From: Microbotryum silenes-acaulis
Taxonomy: Eukaryota > Basidiomycota > Microbotryomycetes > Microbotryales > Microbotryaceae
NCBI GenBank assembly: GCA_003665825.1
Contig: QPFY01000041.1
Coordinates: 1-37,043, forward strand
Length of the DNA: 37,043 nt
Reading direction: 5' to 3'
Shown here in pieces: positions 14,201 through 25,500 of the stretch (the first letter of the stretch is position 1; each line of letters begins with the position of its first letter). The notes beneath the pieces were generated by a model. That model was not told the DNA's origin and ran no database searches. It saw only the letters and a program-made list of their open reading frames with translations. Made by a program: the position numbers and the translations under genes.

Positions 14201-16141
14201 AACGACGAGTTGAGATGTAGTGGCTTCATGACTCGACGAGCTGGATGACAAGCGCGGGAGGTTGAGCGATTCGCGGCGCGGTCGAGACGAGGTGCAAGTG
14301 CTTGAGCCGATGAAGTGTCCGGTCTCGACATCGACGAGATCAGTCGAGTCGTGAGATGTTGCCACAACCCCCAAGCTTGCCGCGTCGATGAGACCCGTCG
14401 GTTCGGTCAAGAAAGGGATGTGACAGCGAGTGATTGCACTCGGGCGATCGGTCAATGTTGACGACGGTGACGATGTGGGGGTGGCGGAGGTGATCCTCAC
14501 AGGTCGACAGTAGTGTTTGGGGTGCGGCAACAAGGATCGAGTGACGTGTGCATCGATGCCGAGACCTCCGGAAAGCTGAGCATCTCTTCGATGGTGCTAA
14601 TGAGGAATGCGCAGTGTATGATCGTACAAGTCACAGAGCGGTTTGGTGCGAAGCTCGGTTGCCGGCGAATCAGCCAATGTCGAGCGCGCGATCTGAACTG
14701 CGGTGATGATCAGCAAAGACGAACATGAGGTGAGCGAATGAAGTGAGAGCTGGGCACTATCTGAATGAAGAGCTCACCACAATCATTGGTCGAGTAGCGA
14801 GTCGGCGATCGGGGTGATCGAGGCGATGCGCTGACCGAGCACGTGTCGACCCGAGAACGCTCGAGCGGTGCATCGACGCAAGCTAGCACGTTGCTGAAAG
14901 TGATCACGCCTTCTCAGGTTGCGGTCTTAGTTGTATCGTGTTGAAGATGGCAGTGTTGTTGACCACGTTGTGCGACGTCGCACCGTGCCCGAATCAGTCG
15001 GCTTGAAGTGACACGTCGAGCTGTAGGTGAGAGAGATCGAGTGCATTTTGCAGTGATATAGCGCATGCGAGCAATGTGAAAGCATGTGACGTCGAGTTGT
15101 GGCGTGGTGCGGTCAGTGCCGAGTCCGAGTCGAGGCCAGTGGTGCGAGTGGTGCGAGTGAGTGGGGAGAGGGAAAGGGGCGTTGGCGCGCGCGAACGTCA
15201 AGTCGAGCCTATCAGCTCACCGCGCGAGATTCCGAAGCTCGGCGCACTCGGCCGTGAGATCGGTCTCCGATTTGCTCGAGTCCATTCAACCTGTTGCACT
15301 TCAAGATTCGAAGATCAAACAAGGATGCGAGAGAGCTTCAGGACTAGAGAGAGCAAGTGTTTTTCGAGGTTAGTGCGTATCAGCGCTTGTCGACACGGGC
15401 CGTGTGAGCAATCGGCAGCGTCCGCGGCGACAAAGTCAATTCGTCCAGGTCACTGTATTCGGCCTGTACTATTGACATTCCTATACTAAAATGCTGTTCT
15501 TGGAATTTAGACGAGCTGTGTCGGAAGATTTGAAGTGAAGACATCGTATTCGGGAGCAGGTATTTGATCCGATTACGGGCAAGATCATCGCGCGATGGTA
15601 GACGACTCGGAGACTCACTGGGGCCACGCCGGGCGTGTCCCGTAAGCAGGTCTTTGTCTCTTGCAGATCGCAATCCTGTGAAATGCATCAAGAGGTGAGT
15701 TGAGTTCTCAGGTGATATCTGGCGGTGTGAACACAGCGTGAGCGTAGGTTTCGTACAAGAGATCGTCGGTGAAAATCTGACGCGGTCGGCACTTCGTTTG
15801 CGGACATTGCAGTGCTCTGTGAGGTCGATCTGACGACTCTTGGTCGGTTAAAAGGTCTTCCTTTGAAATAGTAAAGGGATAGGGTGATGGTGCCCAGAGA
15901 AACTTGGCCGCGTTAGCACTGTCGGCGACAACACTCGATCGTCCGACGTTCATGGCTTTCTAGTACTATACATAGCCTTTGACTTGCAAAATCACCACTC
16001 GAGGCTGATCTCTAGAAATTCTTTGATGTAATGATGTATAAACAAGATTTAATTCATACAGCCACTTGTCTCTCGTCACAGACCATGTCGGAGCGAGCGA
16101 AGCGGCGTGGGTCGGATGACAGTGTGCGAACATCTCCCAGC

Positions 16142-16218
16142 CATGTCCGTACCGCAGACCGCCATGTCCGCAACCGCGACCGACAAGTGGACGGACATGG
16201 GGTTGCGGTACGGACATG
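16142..16218. repeat. Nested inverted repeat of CATGTCCG half-sites
   Basis: The outer arms CATGTCCGTACCGCA (16142-16156) and TGCGGTACGGACATG (16204-16218) are a perfect 15-bp inverted repeat. Nested inside are CCATGTCCG (16162-16170) and CGGACATGG (16192-16200), also perfectly complementary, next to CAACC and GGTTG. The structure could fold as a long hairpin in single-stranded DNA or RNA, or present four ordered protein-binding half-sites. It has no counterpart in the satellite. Confidence 0.8.
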
Positions 16219-16334
16219 AAAATTCCAATCATTATAAGATGCTATCATGTTCTCCTTGCAGATAGTGAGTCTACTCATACAATTGTTCGACAGCATCAGT
16301 ATTATCTGATCCAGCTGTATCTAAAATCAAGCGG

Positions 16335-16348
16335 ACGGACATGTCCGT
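16335..16348. promoter_or_regulatory. 14-bp palindrome with CGG-N6-CCG layout
   Basis: ACGGACATGTCCGT is a perfect palindrome made of the same half-site as the nested repeat about 120 bp upstream. The layout CGG, six bases, CCG matches the spacing recognised by some fungal Zn2Cys6 regulators such as Ppr1 and UaY. That is family knowledge; binding here is inference only. Confidence 0.3.
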
Positions 16349-16407
16349 ACATTTGTTCTGGCCCGAGGACCAGAAGCAGTGGACCGCGCGCGCGCCCCAA
16401 AGTCGTC

Positions 16408-17240
16408 AAGGCCACAATGATTAGTGTAATTGAGTATACTCAAAGCACAATGCATAATCGCACAAATTAGGCATGTACAAACCAGTTGGGATCGTGACAG
16501 AGTTACAGTACACTTATTTACGTCTACAAGTCCTCAAGTCTGCCGTGCCTCAGCTCCAGCGATACACCAAAGCCCGAAATGGGAGATCGCGAGCGCCGGT
16601 GGCCGAAGGCTACGAGTGCGGCTGCCCCCCACCACCCCACTCTCAAATGCCACAGGATGCTCACGCGAGCTTCTTTGCAAGCGTCTCTCGGGAGTCTGTG
16701 CCATGTGGTATTTGGAAATTGCCATATATATAGTGGATTTCAGCCAGTGCACGAGCAATTGACCGTGCACCTCGATTTGGCGGTTTTTGACTTGTGCCGC
16801 CCTCAGAGTCGAAAAAGTGGATTTCAGCAGTGCACGAGCAATTGACCGTGCACCTCGATTTGGCGGTTTTTGACTTGTGCCGCCCTTCAGTCGTTTGACC
16901 GTGCACCTCGATTGATTTTTCAGCAGTGCACGAGCAATTGACCGTGTGCACCCTCAGAGTCGAAAAAGTGGATTTCAGCAGTGCACGAGCAATTGACCGT
17001 GCACCTCGATTTGGCGGTTTTTGACCCGTGCCGCCCTTCAGAGTCGAAAAAGTGGATTTCAGCAGTGCACGAGCAATTGACCGTGCACCTCGATTTGTCG
17101 ATTTTGCCAAATAACTGGATTTCAGCAGTGCACGAGCAATTCCCCGTGCACTGCGACTTTTCAATTTCACTGGGGATTTGTGGTTCTAATCCAAAACGTA
17201 AACCGGAATTGGGCTGTACCCCACCTATGGTACCTATATA
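16408..17240. mobile_element. Shared element core, copy 1
   Basis: This starts at AGGCCACAA and runs through ATTGAGTATACT, GATCGTGACAGAGTT, TCTACAAGTCCTCAAGTCTG and AAGCCCGAAATGGG. It continues into the minisatellite and a right end with GGGCTGTACCCCACCTATG followed by TATATA. The same ordered blocks occur at 31263-32208. Between 16590 and 16730 this copy has a sequence that differs from the other copy. Confidence 0.6.
16745..17155. repeat. 83-84 bp minisatellite, array 1 (about six copies)
   Basis: Repeats begin with GTGCACGAGCAATT at about 16747, 16829, 16926, 16980, 17065 and 17130. Full repeats continue with CACCTCGATTTGGCGG, a short TTTTTGAC run, TGTGCCGCCCT and GTCGAAAAAGTGGATTTCAG. 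One repeat is internally deleted (around 16895-16960). The 24 bases from GTGCAC to the second GTGCAC form an imperfect palindrome, 20 of 24 positions symmetric by my count. The minus-strand frame across the array is open because 84 is divisible by three; this is not evidence of a protein. Confidence 0.9.
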
Positions 17241-18967
17241 CTTAGCGTTGACGGAAGAATCCATGGGGTGCTTTGCGGTGTCAAAGCTTATTTTTAGTCA
17301 GGATCGTCGGTGACGGATGCGGGCGGCAGAGGTTCGGCTTTACGCGAAAGCCGAAGAACCCTCCGGTCTCGAATCACGGCATGCCGCTGCAAGCAGCTGT
17401 TTTTCACACTTATTTACTGGCTATAGTCGTAAAAAGGCTATTGTAAAAGGCTAGGGATGCGATTGCAAGGTTGAAGGTCACTCTAAACGGACGGCGGCAG
17501 GTCAGCTCGGTCGGCAGCAGCGACGAGTACGCATGAGCAACGAATACGATCAATCCAGTGGGTCACTGTGACGTACTCCGATATAGTTTTGATTGCGTTC
17601 AGCAGTTGGTAGTCCAGCGCTCATGTTAGATTTGATTCAAGAACATTCCATTGAAGTCGTTTGCGCGAGAACCATGTCGGAGGCCGCAGGAAAACCCGGT
17701 AAGAATGGGTCAAGAAGATCCAAAGCTTCTCAGACACGCACATATGGGCTCAAAGACCGAATGGTATTGCATCGAGGAACACATGCGATCGTACCTCAGA
17801 AATGTAGGGAAAGAACTGGAAGGAGTAAACGTCGCTCGAGCAATTGGGCAAAGAGTCAAGGTGGTCCTTCGTTCTCAATCTCGAGGCGAGCGGGCAGGGC
17901 GCTAGGTCACCCACAAGAGTTCGGATGGTTGGAGAAGCCACCTCGCACGGGACATCGGCAAATATTGAGTCTTGGGTGGCGGAGACAGCGTCGGCAAAGA
18001 TGAGAGCCTGCATACTCGTCGACGAGCGACCTGTCGCACCGAGTTGAGTTCTGAGGTCGGGGCCGATGGAGAGGAGATCAAAGTCGAGCAGAGCAAGTCC
18101 CACCAAAAAGGTCTGGCACCTCAATTGGAAACAGTCGACGATTATATCCATGAGAGCTAGAAACGGTTTCGAGCGAGTCGGAATTCAAAGAGTCGAGTTG
18201 AGCGCAGGCGGAAATCTGAGACCTGGTGGAGCAAATCAACCATCCAACATGAGCAATAATGCACACACTTGCAACACGCGGGGTGGAAGAAGGGAAGACC
18301 TTCAGGTTGAAGGCACGCACTAACCTTTCGGATGTTTGCTCGCTTTGTGACTGCCAAACGAGTTCGTTTGCACCCAGCGAGGGTGAGTGTAAGCTGCGAA
18401 GCGAGAGATGGAGCACCATGCGACGCCGATCGCAGTCCATGACTGCATGACCAGGGTTGCTGAAGCGTGTACGAACGTGCAACTTGCAGAGGTGGGATGG
18501 TGATCGCCCGTATCAAGCTGGTTGAGCCAATCTTTGAAATCGATTGAGAGTGCGAAGGATCGTCACGGTCCGATGCCGAAATCGAGCGCCGAGTGGTCCG
18601 GAGAAGCCCGAGTCGGGACTTTATGCTTCGACGTGCACAACGTAATAAGGAGTTCGAGTAAGATGTGAAGCAATGAGGAGGTGTTCCGTGGCACATCTCG
18701 GGAGCTTTGCCGTCTCGTCGATCGGGCGGAGCGATCGACGAGGTTGAAAGTCAGCGTGCAAGTCCGGTCGAATTAAACGACAAGGAAGACGAGCGGGCAT
18801 GTGGGATGTTGAGGTGCCATGAGGTGAAACGTAGCGCTCAGTGATGTGGACGAATGACTCGACGAGCCGTATCACGAGGGCCGGCGATTGAGTGAGTCGC
18901 GGCGGCGTCGAGACGGGGTGATAGTGCTTGAGGCAATGCGGGTCTCCCATCTCGACATTGACGCACT

Positions 18968-20233
18968 CGTGCTTCAAACTGGTGGCGAGAGGTACCGAGG
19001 GATGGTGATCTGCGGGCTCGAATGCTGGGCGTGCGAGCTTGTAAGCATCGCTGCGAAGTTCCGTTCGAAGGAGCGCTCCTAGTCCGGGTCGTTCGTGACC
19101 AACGGTCTACACTGTGCAGTGACGCGACAGATCTTGATCGCATCAGCAAAGAGTGCAAGTCGCAAGCGAGGGCTCCGATCGGATGGCTCACTGTGCACTG
19201 TGGGCGGTCTGAGCCCGTCGTCGGTGGTCGAGCACGTGGTCCCGTCGCGACGGCTGTCAGAAAGGAAGGGCTGTCGATGTTCGAAGTATGGTTGAGTTAG
19301 AGCTCGAGTTGACCGAGCGAGTTGGAGTGGCGATTCGGGCAGGGTGGGCACATCGAGGCGGACCCATGTCAGTTGGTGCTTGATCGTCGCTTCGGTATAA
19401 CCGAAGCAAGTTGCCTGAGAGATGGACGGGTCCAGCTGATCATCGGAGTGCCGAACGGTTCGAGCCGAGACGAAGCTGCTCGATGAAATGCTCGAGTGCC
19501 GAGCCAGCCAAAAAGAGCGCCGAAGAGTCAAGCTGATCCCAAGAAAATGACAGAACTCGGGTCGAGCGAAGTCGTATTGGCGATCGTAATATTGAATCAC
19601 AAGCTCGTGGCATGGGGTGGGGGCGATGTGTGACCAAGTCGGTGCGAAGCTGAGGATGGCGACGTGCGAGTCGGATCTAAATGTCGGGGCAATGCTGTGA
19701 AACACAGATGAGTGTTTGTAAAAGCATCAGTATTGTAGGGACTCGAGACGATGGAGACCCGGGTTGGAGAGGAGAGCATACCAGACTGGGGTCCTGATTG
19801 ATCGAGCTGACCCGCCGGTGTGGAAGTGAAGATCACGGGATAGTGTCGAGCTCGGGTGCGGCGATACAGAACAACATGGGGTGAGGTGAATCGTATCGAT
19901 AGGTGAATTGCCATAGGATTCGAGAATGGGGCGATCGTGGGGTCGGCGCTCATGATGAGTAGGTCAGGTCAGTTGATAACAATGAGTCTATGGCGATCGA
20001 GCACGAGTACGGTGGAAGGTCGACGGTTGAGGCGGTCGAGGAAGCCATCGCGAGGGGCGAACGAGTTGTTACTTCGCACGTCGTGGTGATGGGATGAGCA
20101 CGGACGGGGCGGGCGCGAGATCGGGCGGAAGAGGTTTGTCAGTTCGGTCGGTTGATCGGTCGATCGGACCGAGGGTCGATGATGGGTGCGAAGCTTCGGA
20201 CGGGCATCGATCAAATGGTCGCCGAGTCGAGCA
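18968..20233. repeat. Gamma monomer plus B-specific block, copy 2
   Basis: This is the counterpart of 7690-8985, nearly identical, with small differences. A 22-bp stretch present near 8109-8130 is missing here, and 11 bp near 8427-8437 are absent at about 19678. The 8-bp stem hairpin is retained at 19389-19407. No coding function is assigned. Confidence 0.7.
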
Positions 20234-21080
20234 ACAGATGTTCCGACAAACTCCGAGCTTGCCACGTCGGTGAGACTCGTCGAAGAGACCCGATGTGACA
20301 GCGAGTGATTGCATTCGAGCGATCGGTCGACGTTGACGACGCGAGTGAACGATGTGGGGGTGGCCGAGGTGATCCTCACAGGCCGACAGTGCGGCAATGT
20401 GGGTCGAGTGATGTGTACATCGATGCGAGGCCTCAGGAAGGGGGACAATCACGTTGATGTTACTGATGAGGACGTGGCATTGTGATCGCAGAGTATGGTC
20501 GTACAAGTCACAGAGCGGTTCGGTGCGAAGCTCGGATGCGAGCGAGTCGGCCACACGCGATCTGAACTAGTGTGATGAGCAGCAAAGACAAACATGAGGT
20601 GAGCGGATGGGTGAGAGCTGGGACTATCTGAATGAAGGCTCACCACACCCATCGGTCGAGTAGCGAGAGGGCGAACGGGGCGATCGAGGCGATTGGGTGA
20701 CCGAGCACGTGTCCGACCGAGGACGCTCGAGCGATGCATCGACGTAGTTAGTACGCTGCTGAAAGTGACCACGTCCTTTCAGATCAACCTGTTCAGCGTA
20801 TCTTGCTGAAGATGACGATGTTGGAGTCGTTGATAGTCGTGTCGTGCGACGTCGCACCGTGCCCGCGTGAGCCCGCACAAAGGCACACGTCGAGCGTCCG
20901 TCGAGCGTGGCCGAGCTGCATCTTGCCGATTGGGTGATGTGGGGAGAGCGTTGTGGTGTAGTGGGATCAAAGCCGAGTCGAGTCGAGGCGGGTCAAGTGG
21001 TGCGCGTGGTGCGAGTGAGTGGGGAGAGGGAAAGGAGCGTTGGCGCGCGCGAGTCCGAAGTTGAGCCGTTGGCCGACCGA

Positions 21081-21114
21081 ACTCGGCTGAACTCGGCTGA
21101 ACTCGGCTGAACTC
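21081..21114. repeat. Ten-base tandem repeat ACTCGGCTGA, three copies
   Basis: Three exact copies plus a partial fourth lie in the type B tail of unit 4. Unit 2 has about one and a half copies at 9845-9870. Type A units lack it at the matching site (for example 3180-3215). Confidence 0.8.
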
Positions 21115-22502
21115 AGGCAGACTCGGCGCCGACGGGAAGCTTATTAGGCGCGCTCGGCCGAGAGATCCGACGGTCTCCGATTTGCTCGAGTCCAGTCGAC
21201 CTGTTGCACTTCAAGACTCGAAGATCGAACAGGGATCCGAGGGAACTTCAAGGCTAGAGAGAGCGAGTACCTCCGAACTCGGTGCGAGGGCCCGGACGAG
21301 TCGGCCGGCGGCGTCCGCGGCAAAAAGGTCGACTCGTCCAGGTCACCGAGCACACTCGTACACTCATCAATCTTTTACTCAAAGGCTATTCCCAGAATAT
21401 GTACGAGGTGCGTCGGAATGTTTGAGGGCAAACACATCTGATCCGGGAGCAGATCGTTGGTCCGATTACTCGGAGTCGAGATGAGTCATCGATGGGAGAC
21501 GAGAACCGCGGGCGTGTCCTGGAAGCGCATCTCAGTCTCGCGCAGACCGCAATGCTGTGAAATGCATCAAGAGATGAGTTGAGCGCTCAAGTGGTATCTG
21601 GCGGCGTGGATACAGTTTGAGAGATGGCTTTCTCCAACAGATCGTCGGTGAAAACTCGCTGCGGTCGGCACTTCGCTTGCAGTGCGGACAAGTTCGGTCG
21701 CTTTCGACGATGAACGCAATGCTCTGTTAGATCGATCTGAGGACTTCTTCTCGGTACAGAACCATTCATTTGAAATAGTCAAGAGATATGGTGATGGCGC
21801 GGAGAAGATCGTCCAGTTAGCACTGTCGGCAAAAAGGCTCGATGGTCGCCGAGCTGAGAGACAAGTAAGGAGTAATCGACTCATTCTCGCAGCCCCATCC
21901 GGCAGATAGCTGTTCTCACTCTCAGAACACTCAAAAATCGAATATAGCTGTCCATACGCGCGCAGTGCTAGATTGCGGTCCTGTTGAGGCAGTATTTTCA
22001 TCGGGACAGGTCTTCGAGATCATAAAGCCAAAGTGATCCCGCAGCACACATGATTTAGGTCGATGTGGTCCTTTCCAACAGGTCATTGCTGGAAGCCATA
22101 TACCTCGTATCGAAGCATGTTGCAAGCTACAGGAATCCTTTTGAGAGATCTATTACATGATGGTTACTTTGTTGGAGTCACTTTCGAGTGCTGATTTGGA
22201 GTTGAAAAGTCGCGCAAGGACTCGGAGGTCGGCTCTCGATCGCGCAAACTCGGCTCCTTTACTTTCGCTGGTCGATCGGATAGTGATCTTCGACACTCAA
22301 AGGAGGACTTTCTTAATGGAATTTTTCAGTCTTTAGGGAAGAATCCATGGGGTGCTTTGCGGTGTCAAAGCATACTTTCAGTCATGATCGTTGGTGAGGG
22401 ATGCGGGTCGCAAAAGTTCGACTTTGCGTGAAAGCCGAGGAAGCCCCTCGCTGTCGAATCACGGCATACCTCTGCAAGCAGCTGTTCTTCACACTTGTTT
22501 AC

Positions 22503-25500
22503 TTGCGAAAGCCGGAAAGAGGCGATAGTAAAAGGCTAGGGATGCGAGTGCAAGGTTGAAGCCCACTCTAAACGGACCGCGGCATGTCACTGCAGCTCTG
22601 TCGGCATGGGCGACGCATACGCATGAGCGACATATACGATCGATCCAGTGAGTCACTTTGACATACTCCGACACAGTTTTGCTTGCGTTCAGCAGTTGGT
22701 AGTCCAGAGTTGATGTCGGATTTGATACAAGAACATCCCATAGAGGTCGTTTGCGGCAGAACCATGTCCGAGGCCGCAGGAAAACCCGGCAAGAATGGCT
22801 CAAGAAGATCCAAAGGTTCTCAGACACGCACATATGAGCTCAAAGACCGAATGGTATTGCATCGAGGAACACATGCGATCGTACCTCAGAAATGGAGGGA
22901 AAGAACTGGAAGGAGTAAACGTCGCTCGAGCGGTGGGGCAAAGAGTCAAGGTGGTCCTTCGTTCTCAATCTCGAGGCGAGCCGGCCGGGCGCTAGGTCAC
23001 CCACAAGAGTTTGGATGGTTGGAAAAGCCTCCTCGCACAGGACATCGGCAAATATCGAGTCTTGGGTGGCGGAGACAACAGCGGCAAAGATGAGAGCCTG
23101 CATACTCGTCGACAAGCCATCTGTCGCACCGAGTTGAGTTGTGAGGTCGGGGCCGATGGAGAGGAGATCAGCGTTGAGCAGAGCAAGTCCTGCCGAAAAA
23201 GTCTGGATCCGCAAGTAGGCGACGACCATTATTCTGGGAAACGGACTGGAAACGGTTCCGAGTCCAAAAAGTCGAGTTGAGCGCAGACGGAAATCCAAGA
23301 CCTGGTGGAGCAAATCAACCGTCAAACATGAGCAATAGTGCACACACTTGCAACACGACATCGAGAGGGAGGGAAGGACTTTAGGCTGAGGGTATGCACT
23401 GACCTTTCGGGCGTTTGCGCGCTTAGTGACTGCCAAACGAGTTCGTCGCTACCAAGCGAGGTGACAAGCGAAAGCGAGAAGGGATGGAACACCGTGCGTC
23501 ATTGAGCGCGGTCCATGACCGCATGGCCAGAGTTGGTGAAGCATGTACGAACGTGCAAGTCGCCGAGGTGGGATGGTGATCGCACGTATCATGCTGGTCG
23601 AGCGAATCGCCGAGATCGATTGAGAGTGCGAAGGATCGTCACGGTCTGACGCTGAAATCGAGCGCCGAGTGGTCCGGAGAAGCCCGAGTCGGGACTTTAT
23701 CCTTCGACATGCACAACGTAATAAGGAGTTCGAGTAAGATGTGCAGCGATGAGGAGGTTGTCTGTGGCAAATCTCGAGAGTTTTGCCGGAAGGTCGATTG
23801 GATGATGCGATCGAAGAGGTTGAAAGCAGTCCGATCAAGTTGAACGGCGAGGACGGCGAGGACGGCGAGCGGGAATGCGGGATGTTGAGAACGACGAGTT
23901 GAGATGTAGTGGCTTCGGACAGATGCCTTGACAAGCTGGATGACGAGGGCGGGCGATTGAGCAAACCGCTCGCAGCGGCTCGAAAGCTGCTGGGCGAGCT
24001 AGGATCTCCGGCGGACCTCCGTGGCGAGAAGGCCGCAACTAGTCTGCGTGCTGGGACCTTGTCGCAAGAGAAACCGAGGAATGGTAATTCACGAACTCGG
24101 CTGTGGGACGTGCGAGCGTGTGAGCGAATTCGTGCGAAGGTCCATTCGAGTGAGCGCTCCCATTCCAGGTCTTCCGTGACCAACGATCTGCAGTACGCGG
24201 TGACACGGCATATCTTCGTCTCATCAGCAAGGAGTGCAAGTCGCAAGTGAGAGCTAAGATCGAAACAGCTCACTGTGGGCGGTCTGAGCGAGTCGTCCGA
24301 GGTCGAGCAGTTCCGGTCCCGAGGGCTCAAGTGAGCAATTGACATAGCCCGGACGCAACTGTAGCTACCTTCGAGCTCGTTATCGAGTCGTTGAAAGCCG
24401 ATTGGTGATGGTGAGAGTGTTGCAGTTGCTGAATGAGTTCCGCTTGCCTTAGCCAGTTCCGGGTGACACATCAAGTGCCGGGTCGAGCAAGGTCGAGCCG
24501 CATGTACCGAGGAAGTGATGTTTCACCATGACGGCAAGGTGGTGCTTCGTCGTGTCTTCGCGCAGTGAGAGAAAAGACGAGTTGTGTCGAGTGGTGCGAG
24601 AGATCGGCTAATATCGAGTCGTGGGGGCGGAGGCAGCAGCCGCAAAGATAAGAGCTTTCACCATCGTCGAATCGCACCGAGTTGAGTTTTGCGGTCAGGG
24701 CCGATCGAGAGGAGATCGAGGTCCATCCATGAGAGCTAGCTAGAAACGGTTTCGAACGAGTCGGAGTTTAAAGAGTCGAGTTAAGCGCCGGCCAAAATCC
24801 ATGACCTGGTGGAGCGAAAGAAAAGTCAAACATAAGCAAGAGGGCACAGACTTGCAACATACGAGGTGGAGGAAGGGAAAGCCTTCAGGTTACAGGCACT
24901 CACTGACCTTTCGGACGTTGGTTCGCTTTGTGACTGCCGAACGAGTTCGGGGGTGTTTAGAGCGACGAGTTGAGACGTAGTGACCTTGAACGGATGACTC
25001 GAAGAGCTGGATGACGGGCGCGGGAGGTTGAGTGATTCGCGGCGCGGTCGAGAAAGTGCTTGAGCCGATGAAGGTGTCCGATCTCGACATTGACAAAACC
25101 AGTCGAGTTGTGCAACAGAAGATGCGACAAACCCCGGGCTTGCCGCATCGTTGAGACCCTTCGATTCGATCGAAAAGAGACGTGAGGAGTTGCATTCGAG
25201 TGATCGGTCGACGTTGAGAACGCGAGTGAACGATGTGGGGGTGGCGGAGGACATTGTCCCAGGCCGACAGTGGTGTTCGATGGGGCGACGAGGACCAAGT
25301 GATGTGTGCATCGATGCGAGACCTCAAGAAGGCTGATCATGTCTTCGATGGTGCTGATGACAGATGCGCAGAGTATGGTCCTACAAGTCACAGAGTGGTA
25401 TGGTGCCAGGCTCGGATGCCAGCGAGTCGGCCAACGCGCGATCTGAAGAGTGATAAGCAGCAAAGAAGACATGAGGTGAGCAAATGTGATGACGCTGGAT

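Larger units (their letters stand above)
15944..17240. mobile_element. Insertion of about 1.3 kb in unit 3 (unclassified element)
   Basis: Unit homology is lost after 15943 and regained at 17241. Compared with unit 1, about 487 bp of satellite (3950-4435) are absent, so this is a replacement rather than a clean insertion. The left 0.46 kb is AT-richer than the satellite and carries the nested inverted repeat at 16142-16218 and a 14-bp palindrome at 16335-16348. The right 0.83 kb is homologous to 31263-32208. No terminal inverted repeats, target-site duplication or transposition protein can be seen, so its class and mobility are unproven; the call rests on its presence at two unrelated breakpoints. 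Confidence 0.5.
11247..17417. repeat. Higher-order satellite unit 3 (type A, carries an insertion)
   Basis: The type A start (shared with unit 5: TGCAGCTCGGTCGGCATGG then GACGCATACGCATGAGCGAC) leads into an alpha core (about 11790-12205) and a beta core (about 13355-13765). The type A tail aligns with unit 1 until about 15943. There it is interrupted by foreign sequence, and unit homology resumes at 17241 at a point equivalent to 4436 in unit 1. Without the insertion the unit would be about 5.4 kb. No gene is recognised. Confidence 0.85.
17418..22502. repeat. Higher-order satellite unit 4 (type B, beta monomer missing)
   Basis: The start is type B (GACGGCGGCAGGTCAGCTCG, AGCAGCGACGAGTACGC). 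The alpha core is at about 17950-18360. Unlike unit 2 there is no second GGGTGGCGGAG block. The sequence joins directly to the part that lies after beta in unit 2 (7000 onward matches 18280 onward), which is consistent with an unequal recombination between alpha and beta. The gamma monomer (about 18970-19260) and the B-specific block (about 19275-20233) are present. A ten-base ACTCGGCTGA repeat is expanded to three full copies at 21081-21110. No gene is recognised. Confidence 0.85.

Noticed and set aside
16335..16348. p53-type half-site GGACATGTCC
   Set aside because: The match is formal only; fungi lack p53, so a zinc-cluster or transposase site is the more sensible reading.
16661..17170. 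Repetitive protein with ARSIARALLKSTFSTL repeats (also 31667-32137)
   Set aside because: It is the translation of the 83-84 bp minisatellite; repeats of 83 bp and internal deletions break the frame in places, and no start or context supports a gene.
17593..18003. Plus-strand frame with MSEAAGKPGKNGSRRSK in several units, good ATG context
   Set aside because: Units 2 and 6 have a two-base deletion (CACATGAG versus CACATATGAG) that shifts the frame, and unit 1 has lost the start. It behaves as a non-coding repeat read in one frame.
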